A stretch of 64,000 nt of DNA from Aeromonas schubertii (lineage in GTDB: Bacteria > Pseudomonadota > Gammaproteobacteria > Enterobacterales > Aeromonadaceae). Shown piece after piece: positions 8,643 to 18,230 of the stretch (the stretch's first letter is position 1; the number at the start of each line of letters is the position of its first letter). The translations under genes and the position numbers were made by a program. The stretch spans positions 146,226 to 210,225 of the forward strand of contig NZ_CDDB01000068.1 of the NCBI RefSeq assembly GCF_000820105.1, written 5' to 3'. The notes under the pieces were generated by a model. The model worked only from the letters and a program-made list of their open reading frames with translations. It was not told where the DNA came from and made no database searches.

Positions 8643-8671
8643 GCCTAAGTCCATTGTTGACATCAATAAGT

Positions 8672-8691
8672 GCCCCGCCTTCGGGCGGGGC
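8672..8691 (+). terminator. GC-rich hairpin between nagE and chitobiase
   Basis: An eight-pair GC stem (8672-8679 with 8684-8691) closed by a stable TTCG loop, 30 bases after the nagE stop. No T-run follows, so it may only partly terminate or may protect the nagE message while the chitobiase gene is read through at a lower level (inference). Confidence 0.6.
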
Positions 8692-8749
8692 CGCACAAAA
8701 CAAAAATACGCCAAGAACAACCTTTACTTCCAAACCAAGAGCAGCAGCT

Positions 8750-11422
8750 ATGAACCTGAAACTACCCCTCCTGGCAGTGGCTATGTCCGCCGCCCTGGCC
8801 GGTTGTGCCGGTCAAAACCAGCCCGCTTCCAACCAGGCTGTGGTCGATGCCCTGGCCGGTAACCTGGTCGTGAAATACGAAGTGGTCACCAACGACGGTC
8901 CCGGTGCCGGCGTCGATTGCCAGGCCCTGGGCTCCGAATGGGCGAGCTGTGGCATCGCCAAGCTGCACCTGACCAACCAGGGTGCCGCCGTCGACAGCAA
9001 AAACTGGGAACTCTACATCCACTCCATCCGCCGCCTGCAGCGGGTCGACAGCGATCAGTTCAAGCTGACCTTCGTGACCGGAGACCTCTACAAGCTCGAA
9101 CCGACCGAGAAGTTCCAGGGCTTCCCGCAGGGTGAGACGGTGGAGGTGCCGCTGGTAGCCGAATACTGGATGCTGTTTGAATCTGATGTGATGCCCAACT
9201 GGTATGTGGCCGCCGAGGGGGCACAGCCCAAGGTGCTCGCCAGCATGAGCAACATCGACGATGCGAGTACCTATGAGAAGCCGATGCCGGCCGACGGCTG
9301 GAAGCGTACCAAGGATGACAAGAACATCCTGATGAACGCCCAGACCCGTTATGAGGCCAACCTCACCAGCACCCTGCTGCCGGCAGCCAAGGTCGACGAC
9401 CGCATCGTACCGACCCCCCTCAAGCAGGTGGTGAAGGGCGGTCCGCAGGTCGATCTCTCCAGCATCAGGCTCAATGCCCTGGATCTGCCGACCGATCGTG
9501 CTGATGCCATCAAGGCCGAATTGACCCGCCTGGGTGTCACCCTCTCCGACTCCGGCTACCCGGTCACCATCAAGGTGGGCGGCAGCAAGGTCAACGAGGC
9601 CGAAGGCTACGACATGAATATCGGCAAGCAGGGCGCCGTGATCCACGGGCGTGATGTGAACGGTGCCTTCTGGGGTGCCCAGTCCCTCATCTCCCTGCTC
9701 GGGGTGAATGACAAGCTGGTGAGCCCGATGAGCGTCGAGGATGCCCCGCGCTTCGAGTATCGCGGCATGCAGACCGACGTGGCCCGTCACTTCAGAAGTC
9801 TCGAGACCATGAAGAAGCTGGTCGATCAGATGTCTGCCATGAAGCTCAACAAGCTGCATCTGGGTCTGACCAACGATGAGGGGTGGCGCATCGAGATCCC
9901 CGGCCTGCCCGAGCTGACCGATGTGGGTAGCAAGCGTTGCCACGATCTCTCCGAGACCCAGTGTCTGTTACCGCAGCTCGGCTCCGGCCCGACCAGCGAC
10001 AACATGGGGTCGGGTTTTTACAGCAAGTCCGACTACATCGACCTGGTGCGCTATGCCAAGGCGCGCGGCGTGACCGTGATCCCCGAGATCAACATGCCGG
10101 CTCACGCCCGTGCCGCCGTGGTCTCCATGGAGGCTCGCTACAAGCGTTTGATGGCCGAGGGTAAAGAGGCCGAGGCGAACCAGTTCCGCCTGACCGACCC
10201 GCAAGATACTTCCAACGTCACCTCGGTGCAGTTCTACGACAAGATGTCCTTCATCAACCCTTGCCAGCCGGGCGCGGCCACCTTCGTGGCCAAGGTGATG
10301 GATGAGGTGGCCAAGATGCACCAGGCCGCCGGTCAGCCCCTGACCGCCTGGCACTATGGTGGTGACGAGGCCAAAAACATCATGCTGGGTGGCGGCTATC
10401 AAGACCCGGCCGTCACCAAGCCCGAGGAGCTGGTGGGCTGGCGCGGTAACACCGACTGGAGCAAGCAGGACAAGCCTTTTGGCAAGTCCCCCATGTGCCA
10501 GAAGATGATCGACGACGGTCAGATCAAGGAAGTGGGTGAGCTGCCGGTTTACTTCGCCAAGGAAGTGAGCGAGATGGTCAAGGGCCATGGCTTCTCCACC
10601 CTGCAGGCGTGGGAAGATGGCCTGAAGTACGCCAAGAACGCCGGTGAGTTTGCCACCGACAAGACGCGCGTCAACTTCTGGGAGACCCTCTACTGGGGTG
10701 GCTTCAACGAGGCGATGAGATGGGCTCACAACGGTTACGAAGTGGTGCTCTCCAACCCGGACTACCTCTACTTCGACTTCCCGAACGAGGTGCATCCGGC
10801 CGAGCGTGGCTACTACTGGGCGACCCGTTTCAACGATACCCGCAAAGTGTTCGCCTTCGCCCCGGAGAACTTGCCGCAAAACGCCGAGACCTCGGTTGAC
10901 CGCGACGGCAATGCCTTCGTGGCCAAGGGTGAGCATGACCCGGTCAAGTTCAAGGGGATCTCCGGCCAGCAGTGGAGTGAAACGGTCCGTACCGATGCCC
11001 AGTACGAGTACATGGTCTATCCGCGACTCTTCTCCGTGGCCGAGCGCGCCTGGCACAAGGGGGGCTTCGAGCTCGACTATGTGAAGGGCCGCGAGTTCTC
11101 CGGTGAGACCCGCTTTGTCAACAAGGCCACCCTGAGCAAGGAGTGGAACCAGTTTGCCAACGTACTGGGTCAGCGAGTGCTGCCCAAGCTGGACCAGGCT
11201 GGTGTCGAGTATCGTCTCTCGGTACCGGGGGCCAAGGTGGTCAAGGGTGTATTGGAAGCCAACGTCGACCTGCCGGGTCTGCCCATCGAGTTCAGCACCG
11301 ATGGCCAGAGCTGGAGCCGCTATGACGCCGGCAACAAGCCGATGGTCTCCGGCACCGTCTACCTGCGCACCGTCAGTTTCGATGGCAAGCGGGTGAGCCG
11401 TGTTACCGAGGTGAACGGTTAA
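8750..11422 (+). CDS. Beta-N-acetylhexosaminidase (chitobiase), GH20 lipoprotein
   Basis: It releases GlcNAc from chitobiose and short chitin oligomers at the cell envelope. The ATG at 8750 gives a lipoprotein signal, MNLKLPLLAVAMSAALAGC, with the lipobox Cys at residue 19; the frame is open further upstream without a signal. Of 890 residues, about 35-190 look like the CHB_HEX carbohydrate-binding domain, then a GH20b domain, then a GH20 barrel with HYGGDEAKN holding the catalytic Asp-Glu pair (about 539-540), and a C-terminal Ig-like domain near 800-885. It sits behind nagE on the same strand, so its product feeds NagE directly. Usually called chb or hex. Confidence 0.93.
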   Translation: MNLKLPLLAVAMSAALAGCAGQNQPASNQAVVDALAGNLVVKYEVVTNDGPGAGVDCQALGSEWASCGIAKLHLTNQGAAVDSKNWELYIHSIRRLQRVDSDQFKLTFVTGDLYKLEPTEKFQGFPQGETVEVPLVAEYWMLFESDVMPNWYVAAEGAQPKVLASMSNIDDASTYEKPMPADGWKRTKDDKNILMNAQTRYEANLTSTLLPAAKVDDRIVPTPLKQVVKGGPQVDLSSIRLNALDLPTDRADAIKAELTRLGVTLSDSGYPVTIKVGGSKVNEAEGYDMNIGKQGAVIHGRDVNGAFWGAQSLISLLGVNDKLVSPMSVEDAPRFEYRGMQTDVARHFRSLETMKKLVDQMSAMKLNKLHLGLTNDEGWRIEIPGLPELTDVGSKRCHDLSETQCLLPQLGSGPTSDNMGSGFYSKSDYIDLVRYAKARGVTVIPEINMPAHARAAVVSMEARYKRLMAEGKEAEANQFRLTDPQDTSNVTSVQFYDKMSFINPCQPGAATFVAKVMDEVAKMHQAAGQPLTAWHYGGDEAKNIMLGGGYQDPAVTKPEELVGWRGNTDWSKQDKPFGKSPMCQKMIDDGQIKEVGELPVYFAKEVSEMVKGHGFSTLQAWEDGLKYAKNAGEFATDKTRVNFWETLYWGGFNEAMRWAHNGYEVVLSNPDYLYFDFPNEVHPAERGYYWATRFNDTRKVFAFAPENLPQNAETSVDRDGNAFVAKGEHDPVKFKGISGQQWSETVRTDAQYEYMVYPRLFSVAERAWHKGGFELDYVKGREFSGETRFVNKATLSKEWNQFANVLGQRVLPKLDQAGVEYRLSVPGAKVVKGVLEANVDLPGLPIEFSTDGQSWSRYDAGNKPMVSGTVYLRTVSFDGKRVSRVTEVNG

Positions 11423-11432
11423 TCGCGTTCCC

Positions 11433-11453
11433 GGGAGGGCCTTGGGCCCTCCC
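11433..11453 (+). terminator. GC-rich hairpin after chitobiase
   Basis: A perfect nine-pair stem GGGAGGGCC/GGCCCTCCC with a TTG loop, 10 bases after the stop codon. It lacks a clear T-run; a second, better terminator follows at 11553. Confidence 0.55.
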
Positions 11454-11552
11454 TCCTTGACCAAGGATTCACCTGGGTGAGCCCTTGGCAAAGGGGGATA
11501 GGGAGTTATCCACCGACCGTGTGTGTTGTGCTTGTCATTTCTCCATTGGGTT

Positions 11553-11579
11553 GCCCCGCCATGTAGCGGGGCTTTTTTT
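11553..11579 (+). terminator. Rho-independent terminator upstream of glnS
   Basis: Stem GCCCCGC/GCGGGGC (11553-11559 with 11566-11572) and a run of seven T. The remaining gap to glnS (11580-11717) is the glnS leader; I see no other clear element in it. Confidence 0.85.
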
Positions 11580-11717
11580 CGGGTCGACCCGCTCAATCAG
11601 ATGCCAAATAGCGGTTGAGCGCGAGCCGTGAATGGTGGATCATTATCGGCTTGATGTCGGGTATGCAGCTGGCCGTCGGCCACCATCCCGCGATGTACGA
11701 CTTTTGAGGTGAGCCCC

Positions 11718-13379
11718 ATGACTTCGGCTAGCAGCCCAACCAACTTTATCCGCCAAATCATCGACGAGGATCTGGCCAGCGGTAAGCACAGCAGCGTGCA
11801 TACCCGCTTCCCGCCGGAGCCCAACGGTTATCTCCATATCGGTCACGCCAAGTCCATCTGCCTGAACTTCGGCATTGCCCGTGACTATCAGGGCAAGTGC
11901 AACCTGCGTTTCGACGACACCAACCCGGTGAAAGAAGATATCGAGTATGTCGAGTCCATCAAGCGCGACGTGCAGTGGCTGGGCTTCGAGTGGGATGGTG
12001 AGGTGTGCTACTCCTCTGACTACTTCGATCAGCTGCATGCCTATGCCGTTGAGCTGATCGAGAAGGGGCTGGCCTATGTGGATGAGCTGACCCCCGAGCA
12101 GATGCGCGAGTATCGCGGCACCTTGACCGAGGCGGGCAAGAACAGCCCGTTCCGCGAGCGCTCCGTGGAGGAGAACCTGGCCCTGTTCGCCAAGATGAAG
12201 GAGGGTGGTTTTGCCGAAGGGGCCGCCTGCCTGCGCGCCAAGATCGACATGGCCTCTCCCTTCATGGTGATGCGCGATCCGGTGATCTATCGCATCAAGT
12301 TTGCCCACCACCACCAGACCGGTGACAAGTGGTGCATCTATCCCATGTACGACTTCACCCACTGCATCTCCGACGCCCTGGAGGGGATCACCCACTCCAT
12401 CTGTACCCTGGAGTTCCAGGACAACCGTCGCCTGTATGACTGGGTGCTGGACAACATCACCATCCCCTGCCACCCGCGTCAGTACGAGTTCTCCCGTCTG
12501 AACCTCGAATACACCGTCATGTCCAAGCGCAAGCTGAACCTGCTGGTGACCGAGCAGCACGTGGACGGGTGGGACGATCCGCGCATGCTGACCGTCTCCG
12601 GTCTGCGTCGCCGTGGCTATACCCCGGCTTCCATTCGCGAGTTTTGCAAGCGTATCGGCGTGACCAAGCAGGATAACATCGTCGAGATGAGCATGCTGGA
12701 AGCCTGCATCCGTGACGATCTCAACGAGAACGCGCCGCGCGCCATGGCCGTGCTCAACCCGGTCAAGGTGGTGATCGAGAATCTGGATCACGATGAGACC
12801 CTGACTGCCCCGAGCCACCCGAACAAGCCGGAGATGGGCTCCCGCGAGCTGCACTTTGGCCGCGAGATCTTCATCGATCAGGCCGACTTCCGCGAAGAGG
12901 CCAACAAGCAGTTCAAGCGTCTGGTGCTGGGCAAGGAAGTGCGTCTGCGCAACGCCTACGTCATCAAGGCCGAGCGGGTCGAGAAGGATGCCGAGGGGAA
13001 CGTCACCTGCATCTATTGCACCTATGACGCCGATACCCTGGGCAAGGATCCGGCCGATGGCCGCAAGGTGAAGGGGGTGATCCACTGGGTCAGCGCCACC
13101 ACCTCCCTGCCGGCGGAGATCCGTCTTTACGATCGTCTGTTCAAGGTGCCGAATCCGGGTGCCGAGGATGACTTCGAGGCGACCCTCAACCCGGACTCAC
13201 TGATCATCATCAGCGGTGCCCGCGTCGAGGCCTCCCTCAAGGACGCCCAGCCGGAGCAGGCCTTCCAGTTCGAGCGCGAAGGCTACTTCTGTGCCGACAA
13301 CAAGCTCTCCACTCCGGAGCGTCTGGTGTTTAACCGCACCGTGGCCCTGCGCGACTCCTGGGGCAAGGTCGAAGGTTAA
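11718..13379 (+). CDS. glnS: Glutaminyl-tRNA synthetase
   Basis: Charges tRNA-Gln in the cytoplasm. The 553-residue class I enzyme is near the E. coli length and very similar: [18 protein letters not shown], the HIGH signature in [16 protein letters not shown], the KMSKS-type loop VMSKRKLN, and [12 protein letters not shown] before the two C-terminal beta-barrel domains. The ATG at 11718 follows a GAGGTG ribosome site by six bases; an in-frame GTG at 11709 overlaps that site and is less likely. Monocistronic, with a terminator on each side. Confidence 0.97.
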   Translation: MTSASSPTNFIRQIIDEDLASGKHSSVHTRFPPEPNGYLHIGHAKSICLNFGIARDYQGKCNLRFDDTNPVKEDIEYVESIKRDVQWLGFEWDGEVCYSSDYFDQLHAYAVELIEKGLAYVDELTPEQMREYRGTLTEAGKNSPFRERSVEENLALFAKMKEGGFAEGAACLRAKIDMASPFMVMRDPVIYRIKFAHHHQTGDKWCIYPMYDFTHCISDALEGITHSICTLEFQDNRRLYDWVLDNITIPCHPRQYEFSRLNLEYTVMSKRKLNLLVTEQHVDGWDDPRMLTVSGLRRRGYTPASIREFCKRIGVTKQDNIVEMSMLEACIRDDLNENAPRAMAVLNPVKVVIENLDHDETLTAPSHPNKPEMGSRELHFGREIFIDQADFREEANKQFKRLVLGKEVRLRNAYVIKAERVEKDAEGNVTCIYCTYDADTLGKDPADGRKVKGVIHWVSATTSLPAEIRLYDRLFKVPNPGAEDDFEATLNPDSLIIISGARVEASLKDAQPEQAFQFEREGYFCADNKLSTPERLVFNRTVALRDSWGKVEG

Positions 13380-13399
13380 GTCAGCCTGAGCACAAAAAA

Positions 13400-13420
13400 G
13401 GCGGGGTCACCCGCCTTTTT
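13400..13420 (+). terminator. Terminator of glnS
   Basis: Stem GGCGGG/CCCGCC (13400-13405 with 13410-13415) followed by five T, and preceded by an A-run, so it can also work on the minus strand. Confidence 0.85.
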
Positions 13421-13441
13421 GCGGCCTGTCGTTTGCCCATG

Positions 13442-13469
13442 AAAAAGCCAGCCCAAGGGCTGGCTTTTT
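13442..13469. terminator. Terminator of fur (bidirectional)
   Basis: GCCAGCC/GGCTGGC stem at 13447-13464 flanked by A5 on the left and T5 on the right. It ends 18 bases from the fur stop and serves the minus strand; it also backs up glnS termination. Confidence 0.85.
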
Positions 13470-13486
13470 CATGCAAGCGGAGGGGA

Positions 13487-13918
13487 TCACTCGTCGCCGT
13501 GACCGCAGGTGCCGTCGGCACAGTGACCGTACAGATAGAGGCTGTGGTTGGTCAGGCGGATGTTGTGCTTCTTGGCGATCTCGGTTTGACGCTGCTCGAT
13601 GACGTCGTCGGAGAACTCGATGACTTTGCCGCAGTCGAGGCAGACCAGGTGATCGTGGTGCTCCTGGCTGGCCAGCTCGAACACCGACTTGCCCCCCTCG
13701 AAGTGGTGGCGGGTGACGATACCGGCATCATCAAACTGGTTGAGAACGCGATACACGGTGGCAAGGCCAATCTCTTCACCCTGATCGATCAGGCGCTTGT
13801 AGAGATCTTCGGCACTGGTATGGTGGCACTCCGGCTGTTGCAGGATTTCCAGGATCTTGACGCGGGGCAAGGTGATCTTGAGCCCGGCTTTCTTCAACGC
13901 TTGGTTATTGTCAGCCAT
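13487..13918 (-). CDS. fur: Ferric uptake regulator Fur
   Basis: Iron-responsive repressor. The 143 residues begin MADNNQALKKAGLKITLPRV, a typical Fur start, with the DNA-binding helix in GLATVYRVLNQFDDAGIV. The metal sites are visible: HHFEGG, HHDHLVCLDCG and the C-terminal Cys pair in GHCADGTCGHGDE. I used the ATG at 13918; the frame is open to 14005 but the longer version has no Fur-like sequence. Monocistronic, with a strong terminator. sodB elsewhere in the window is a frequent member of Fur-linked regulons in other bacteria, but I see no convincing Fur box here. Confidence 0.97.
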   Translation of the reverse strand: MADNNQALKKAGLKITLPRVKILEILQQPECHHTSAEDLYKRLIDQGEEIGLATVYRVLNQFDDAGIVTRHHFEGGKSVFELASQEHHDHLVCLDCGKVIEFSDDVIEQRQTEIAKKHNIRLTNHSLYLYGHCADGTCGHGDE

Positions 13919-14091
13919 AGTACTAGTTATTCGCATTCTCTGTGGTGGGGATATTCTGATGGAGTGCCACCGGAATGGCAACCTCGAACTGGCGAGTGAG
14001 GTCATTATAGGATCGGGGATTGGGGAAAATAAACCCGATAATTCAATGGTTTTTTCTCAGCATCGAGCGACTCAATAGGGGTGATTGGCCC

Positions 14092-14119
14092 TTGTGAGGC
14101 AAAAAGATGTTGATATGAT
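14092..14119 (+). promoter_or_regulatory. Sigma-70 promoter for the DUF4442 gene, overlapped by an inverted repeat
   Basis: TTGTGA (14092-14097) and TATGAT (14114-14119) are separated by 16 bases. A GATGTT-N10-AACATC inverted repeat (14106-14127) spans the -10 box, a placement typical of a repressor operator. The rest of 13919-14149 must also hold the fur promoter on the other strand. Confidence 0.5.
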
Positions 14120-14149
14120 GTAACATCCAATCTGGTCGGATGAGATCTC

Positions 14150-14617
14150 ATGAAGTGGCTGTTTACCCGGGCCTGGTGCGTGCGTTGGGCCCTTAACCTC
14201 TGGCCCCCTTTCCGGGGTGCCGGTATCAAAATTGAGACCCTGAGCGAGGACTATCGCTACTGCCGGGTCCTGCTCAGGTCGCGCTGGTCAACCCTGAACG
14301 CCAACCGTACCCAGTTTGGGGGCAGCATGTTTGCGATGACCGATCCCATCTATCCCCTGATGCTGATGGGCCATTTCAGGAACCACTACTTCGTGTGGGA
14401 CAAGTCCGGGGATATCGATTACATCAAGCCGGGCAAGGGGCCCCTGGTGGCGGAGTTCCACCTGACTGACAGCAAGCTAGGCGAGATAGTCCAGAAAACG
14501 GCCGGAGGGGAGAAGTATTTCCCCGAGTTCACCGTCTCTATCCAGGATGGCAAGGGGGAGGTGGTCGCCAGGGTACGGCGCACCCTTTATGTGCGCAAGC
14601 GCCCCGAACATCGATAA
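14150..14617 (+). CDS. DUF4442 hotdog-fold protein, putative thioesterase
   Basis: A 155-residue protein of the DUF4442 type, related to hotdog-fold acyl-CoA thioesterases. The sequence has an N-terminal WPPFRGAGI segment, a central TQFGGSMFAMTDPIYPLMLM helix that replaces the usual thioesterase hot-dog helix, and a beta-rich C-terminal half (VAEFHLTD, EFTVSIQDGKGEVVARVRRTLYV). No signal peptide. Substrate unknown; a role in acyl-CoA or lipid turnover is inferred from the fold only. It is transcribed alone and converges on rimO across a shared hairpin. Confidence 0.8.
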   Translation: MKWLFTRAWCVRWALNLWPPFRGAGIKIETLSEDYRYCRVLLRSRWSTLNANRTQFGGSMFAMTDPIYPLMLMGHFRNHYFVWDKSGDIDYIKPGKGPLVAEFHLTDSKLGEIVQKTAGGEKYFPEFTVSIQDGKGEVVARVRRTLYVRKRPEHR

Positions 14618-14631
14618 GCTCCGAATAACGA

Positions 14632-14654
14632 GAAGCCCCGCGATGCGGGGCTTC
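14632..14654. terminator. Shared hairpin between the DUF4442 gene and rimO
   Basis: A perfect ten-pair stem GAAGCCCCGC/GCGGGGCTTC with a GAT loop lies between two convergent genes. The T-run is weak on both strands, so it is a modest bidirectional terminator. Confidence 0.75.
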
Positions 14655-14665
14655 TCCTTGGTGGG

Positions 14666-15979
14666 TCAGACCAGGCTGCCCCACAGGTCATATTCGTCAG
14701 CGTGCTCGATCTTGACCCGGACTATGTCCCCGGCCTTGAGCCCGGTCTCACCGTTGAGGTAGACCATGCCATCGATCTCGGGGGCGTCGGCAAAGGAGCG
14801 ACCGGTGGCGCCCTCCTCGTCCACCTCGTCGATGATGATGCTCATCTCCTGACCGACCTTGCGAGCCAGCTTGCGGATGGAAACCTGCTGCTGCAGCTCC
14901 ATGAAGCGCTGGAAGCGCTCCTCTTTGACCTCTTCCGGCACGGGGTCGGCCAGCTCGTTGGCCTTGGCCCCTTCCACCGGGCTGTACTTGAAGCAGCCAA
15001 CCCGATCCAGCTCCGCGGCGGCAATAAAGTCGAGCAGCATCTGGAAATCCTCTTCCGTCTCACCCGGAAATCCGACGATAAAGGTGGAGCGCAGGGTGAT
15101 CTCGGGGCAGATCTCACGCCACTTCTGGATCCGCTCCAGGGTACGCTCGACGCTCCCCGGACGCTTCATCAGCTTGAGGATACGCGGGCTGGCGTGCTGC
15201 AGCGGGATGTCCAGGTAGGGCAGCACCTTGCCATCGCGCATCAGGGGGATGACGTCATCCACGTGCGGGTAGGGGTAGACATAGTGCAGGCGTACCCACA
15301 TGCCGAGCTTGGCCAGCTCCTCGCACAGGGCAACCATGCTGGTCTTGACCGGCATGCCGTCGTAGAAACCGGTGCGATGTTTGACATCGACCCCGTAGGC
15401 GGAGGTGTCCTGGGAGATGACCAGTATCTCCTTGACGCCGGCCTCTTTGAGGCGCTTGGCCTCGGCCAGCACCTCACCGATGGGACGACTCACCAGATCC
15501 CCGCGCAGGGAGGGAATGATGCAGAAGGTGCAGCGATGGTTGCAGCCTTCGGAGATCTTCAGATAGGCGTAGTGACGCGGAGTGAGCTTGACCCCGTGTG
15601 CCGGCACCAGGCTGGTGAAGGGGTTGTGCTCGGGCTTGGCCACATACTTGTGAACGTGGCCCAGCACCTCTTCATAGGCGTGGGGACCGGTGATCTCCAG
15701 CACCTTGGGGTGGATCTCGCGGATCTGGTTCTCTTTGGCGCCCAGGCAACCGGTGACGATCACCTTGCCATTCTCGGAGAGGGCTTCACCGATGGCCTCG
15801 AGGGATTCCTGTACGGCGCTGTCGATAAAGCCGCAGGTGTTGACCACCACCAGTTCGGCATCGTCATAGCTGGGGACCACGTCGTACCCTTCGGTACGCA
15901 ACTGGGTCAGGATACGCTCAGAATCGACCAGGTTCTTCGGGCAGCCGAGGCTGACGAAACCGATCCGCGGGTTGGACAT
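14666..15979 (-). CDS. rimO: Ribosomal protein S12 methylthiotransferase
   Basis: Radical-SAM enzyme that adds a methylthio group to an Asp of ribosomal protein S12. The 437-residue protein shows the N-terminal UPF0004 cysteines ([31 protein letters not shown]), the radical-SAM cluster CNHRCTFC, and a C-terminal TRAM domain. Very close to E. coli RimO. The ATG at 15979 follows a GGAG element by five bases; a GTG six bases upstream is the alternative. Monocistronic. Confidence 0.96.
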   Translation of the reverse strand: MSNPRIGFVSLGCPKNLVDSERILTQLRTEGYDVVPSYDDAELVVVNTCGFIDSAVQESLEAIGEALSENGKVIVTGCLGAKENQIREIHPKVLEITGPHAYEEVLGHVHKYVAKPEHNPFTSLVPAHGVKLTPRHYAYLKISEGCNHRCTFCIIPSLRGDLVSRPIGEVLAEAKRLKEAGVKEILVISQDTSAYGVDVKHRTGFYDGMPVKTSMVALCEELAKLGMWVRLHYVYPYPHVDDVIPLMRDGKVLPYLDIPLQHASPRILKLMKRPGSVERTLERIQKWREICPEITLRSTFIVGFPGETEEDFQMLLDFIAAAELDRVGCFKYSPVEGAKANELADPVPEEVKEERFQRFMELQQQVSIRKLARKVGQEMSIIIDEVDEEGATGRSFADAPEIDGMVYLNGETGLKAGDIVRVKIEHADEYDLWGSLV

Positions 15980-16141
15980 GCTCACTCCAAAACTTGAATA
16001 TTGTTTGTACAGGTCGCCGGAAAATGGCGCGTAAGTCTATATCAAAAGCGAGACGTGATCGAGCGTCCCATGACCCTGCTCTCGGCAGGGACAATCGGTG
16101 GGGAGGGGCGTGCGGGCGTGGTGTTCGAGAGAGAGCAGGAC

Positions 16142-16158
16142 TTGGCACCGTGATTGCA
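16142..16158 (+). promoter_or_regulatory. Sigma-54 promoter of fliE
   Basis: TTGGCAC and TTGCA with exactly ten bases between the conserved GG (16144-16145) and GC (16156-16157): a near-perfect -24/-12 promoter. It lies 40 bases upstream of the fliE start. In polar flagellar systems of vibrios and Aeromonas such promoters need RpoN with FlrA or FlrC; those regulators are not in this window. Confidence 0.9.
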
Positions 16159-16197
16159 TAAACGCATCCAGCGTCAATCATTTGTCTGGGGATCATC

Positions 16198-16515
16198 ATG
16201 GATATCAATGCCACCAACCTGCTGCAGGAGATGCAGTCGCTCAGGGTCGAGGCCGGCAACGGTCTGGTGACCCCGCCCAGTCAGAATGTCTCTTCCGATT
16301 TTGGTGTCATGCTGCGCCAGGCCCTCAACAACGTCAACGAGCTACAGGGGCAGGCCAACGATCTGCGCACCCGGTTCGACAGCGGTGACCGCTCAATCGA
16401 CCTCTCGCAGGTGATGATTGCGGCCCAGAAGTCCTCTATCGCCTTCGACGCGACCGTGCAGGTGCGCAACAAGGTGGTGGAGGCTTACAAGACCATCATG
16501 AATATGCCGGTGTAA
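16198..16515 (+). CDS. fliE: Flagellar hook-basal body protein FliE
   Basis: FliE joins the MS ring to the rod and forms part of the export channel exit. The 105-residue protein ends with the family block DLSQVMIAAQKSSIAFDATVQVRNKVVEAYKTIMNMPV-type sequence, split here over residues of about 68-105. It has no signal peptide, as expected for a type III exported subunit. First gene behind the sigma-54 promoter; fliF follows after 11 bases. Confidence 0.95.
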   Translation: MDINATNLLQEMQSLRVEAGNGLVTPPSQNVSSDFGVMLRQALNNVNELQGQANDLRTRFDSGDRSIDLSQVMIAAQKSSIAFDATVQVRNKVVEAYKTIMNMPV

Positions 16516-16526
16516 GGATTTAGAAC

Positions 16527-18230
16527 GTGGCTAGCGAACAAAACGGTGATCTGCTGCTGGAAGGGGACGCCGGCACCCTGGACGAGAATGAGCAGAAGAG
16601 CTCTCCCATCGGCAGCATCCTCTCCAACAGCGATATCCTGCGTCAGATCACCCTGATCCTGGCGCTGGCCATCTGCCTGGCCATCGCTGTCTTTATCCTG
16701 CTGTGGGGCAAGGAGCCCGACATGCGTCCCCTCGGCACCTTCACCACGGAGCAACTGGTCAAGACCCTGGATTATCTGGATCAGCAGAAGATTCCCTATG
16801 AGGTGGAGGGCAAGTCTGTCCTGGTCAACGCCGAGAAATACCCGGAAATCCGTCTTCAGCTGACCCGCGCCGGGCTCACTTCACCGGAAGAGCTGGGAGG
16901 ACGCGGTGAGGATATTCTGCTCAACGACTCCAGTTTCGGGATCAGCCAGCGGATGGAGGGGGAGCGCCTCAAACTCAGCCGCGAGCGTCAGCTGGCCAGT
17001 GCCATCGAACAGTTTCAGAGTGTGGCCAAGGCCCAGGTGCTGCTGGCCATTCCCAAGGACAACGTCTTTGCCCGCAATGAGCGCAAACCCAGCGCGACCG
17101 TGGTGGTGAACCTCAAGGGCGCCGCCCTCGATCAGGGCACAGTCGATGCCATCGTCGACATGGTGGCCTCCGCGGTGCACGGGCTCGAGCCGACCCGGGT
17201 CACAGTGACCGACCAGAACGGTCGTCTGCTCAACTCCGGCTCTCAAGACCCGGTGGCCGCCCAGACCCGGCGCGAGTTTGCCATGCAGCAGAAGCAGGAG
17301 CTCGAGTACAAGCAGAAGATCGACGCCATCCTGATCCCCGTGCTTGGCGCCGACAACTACACCGCCGAGGTGGATCTCGCCCTCGACTTCACCCAGCAGG
17401 AGCAGACCCGCAAGACCTTCAACCCGGATCTGCCGGCTGTGCGCTCCGAGATGACCATGGAGGAGAGCAGTGCCAACGGTCAGAGCATGGGGGTGCCGGG
17501 GGCGCTGACCAATCAGCCTCCCAGCAATGCCACCATTCCCGAGAAGGCGACCGGTGAGGGGGCGAGCAATAGCGCCTCGGGCCGCTCGCGCAAAGAGGCG
17601 ACCCGCAACTATGAACTCGATACTACGGTGAGCCACACCCGTCGCCAGATGGGAGGGATCCGCCGCATGACCGTCTCGGTGGCGGTGGATTTCAAGACGG
17701 CGACAGCTGCCGACGGCAAGGTGACTCGCGAGCCGCGCAACCAGGCCGAGCTCGATACCCTGCGTCGGGTACTCGGGGCGGGCCTCGGTTTTGATGTGAC
17801 CCGTGGCGATACCCTGGAGGTGGTGACCATCCCCTTCAACCGTCCGGAACTCGAGAGTGTGGCCGAGCCTCCTCTCTACGAGCAGCCCTGGTTCTGGCGC
17901 GCGGTGCGCATCGCGGCCTCAGTGCTTATCATCATCGTCCTCATCGTGACCATAGTGAGGCCCATGCTCAAGCGCCTGCTCTACCCGGATGCCAAGCCCG
18001 AGCATGAGCTGGACTTCGATAACCATGCGGTACTGGGTGGCGACGACGAGCTGAGCCTGCTTGCCGCCCAGGCCGAGAGCGAGCCGGTGTTTGGCCTGCG
18101 CGATGGCCAGCTCAAGCTGCCGGACCTGCATCGTGATGAAGATTTGCTCAAGGCCGTGCGTGCCTTGGTGGCTAACGAACCCGACCTGGCTGCCCAGGTC
18201 ATCAAGGAGTGGGTAACCAAAGATGCCTGA
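16527..18230 (+). CDS. fliF: Flagellar MS-ring protein FliF
   Basis: Inner-membrane ring that is the base of the motor. The 567 residues show an N-terminal cytoplasmic tail, a first membrane segment near 33-52 (LILALAICLAIAVFILLWG), a large periplasmic ring-building part, a second membrane segment near 460-480 (IAASVLIIIVLIVTIV), and a C-terminal FliG-binding tail ending AAQVIKEWVTKDA. The GTG start has an AAGGA site upstream. The periplasmic region includes a Ser/Gly/Asn-rich insert typical of FliF. Its stop overlaps fliG by eight bases. Confidence 0.95.
   Translation: MASEQNGDLLLEGDAGTLDENEQKSSPIGSILSNSDILRQITLILALAICLAIAVFILLWGKEPDMRPLGTFTTEQLVKTLDYLDQQKIPYEVEGKSVLVNAEKYPEIRLQLTRAGLTSPEELGGRGEDILLNDSSFGISQRMEGERLKLSRERQLASAIEQFQSVAKAQVLLAIPKDNVFARNERKPSATVVVNLKGAALDQGTVDAIVDMVASAVHGLEPTRVTVTDQNGRLLNSGSQDPVAAQTRREFAMQQKQELEYKQKIDAILIPVLGADNYTAEVDLALDFTQQEQTRKTFNPDLPAVRSEMTMEESSANGQSMGVPGALTNQPPSNATIPEKATGEGASNSASGRSRKEATRNYELDTTVSHTRRQMGGIRRMTVSVAVDFKTATAADGKVTREPRNQAELDTLRRVLGAGLGFDVTRGDTLEVVTIPFNRPELESVAEPPLYEQPWFWRAVRIAASVLIIIVLIVTIVRPMLKRLLYPDAKPEHELDFDNHAVLGGDDELSLLAAQAESEPVFGLRDGQLKLPDLHRDEDLLKAVRALVANEPDLAAQVIKEWVTKDA

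Noticed and set aside
13919-13945. Possible Fur box upstream of fur
   Set aside because: An AT-rich stretch with GAGAAT/GCGAAT resembles the hexamer pattern only weakly and lacks the 7-1-7 symmetry.
14106-14127. Zur box
   Set aside because: The arms look similar to TGTT/AACA, but the 10-base spacer differs from the usual Zur spacing.
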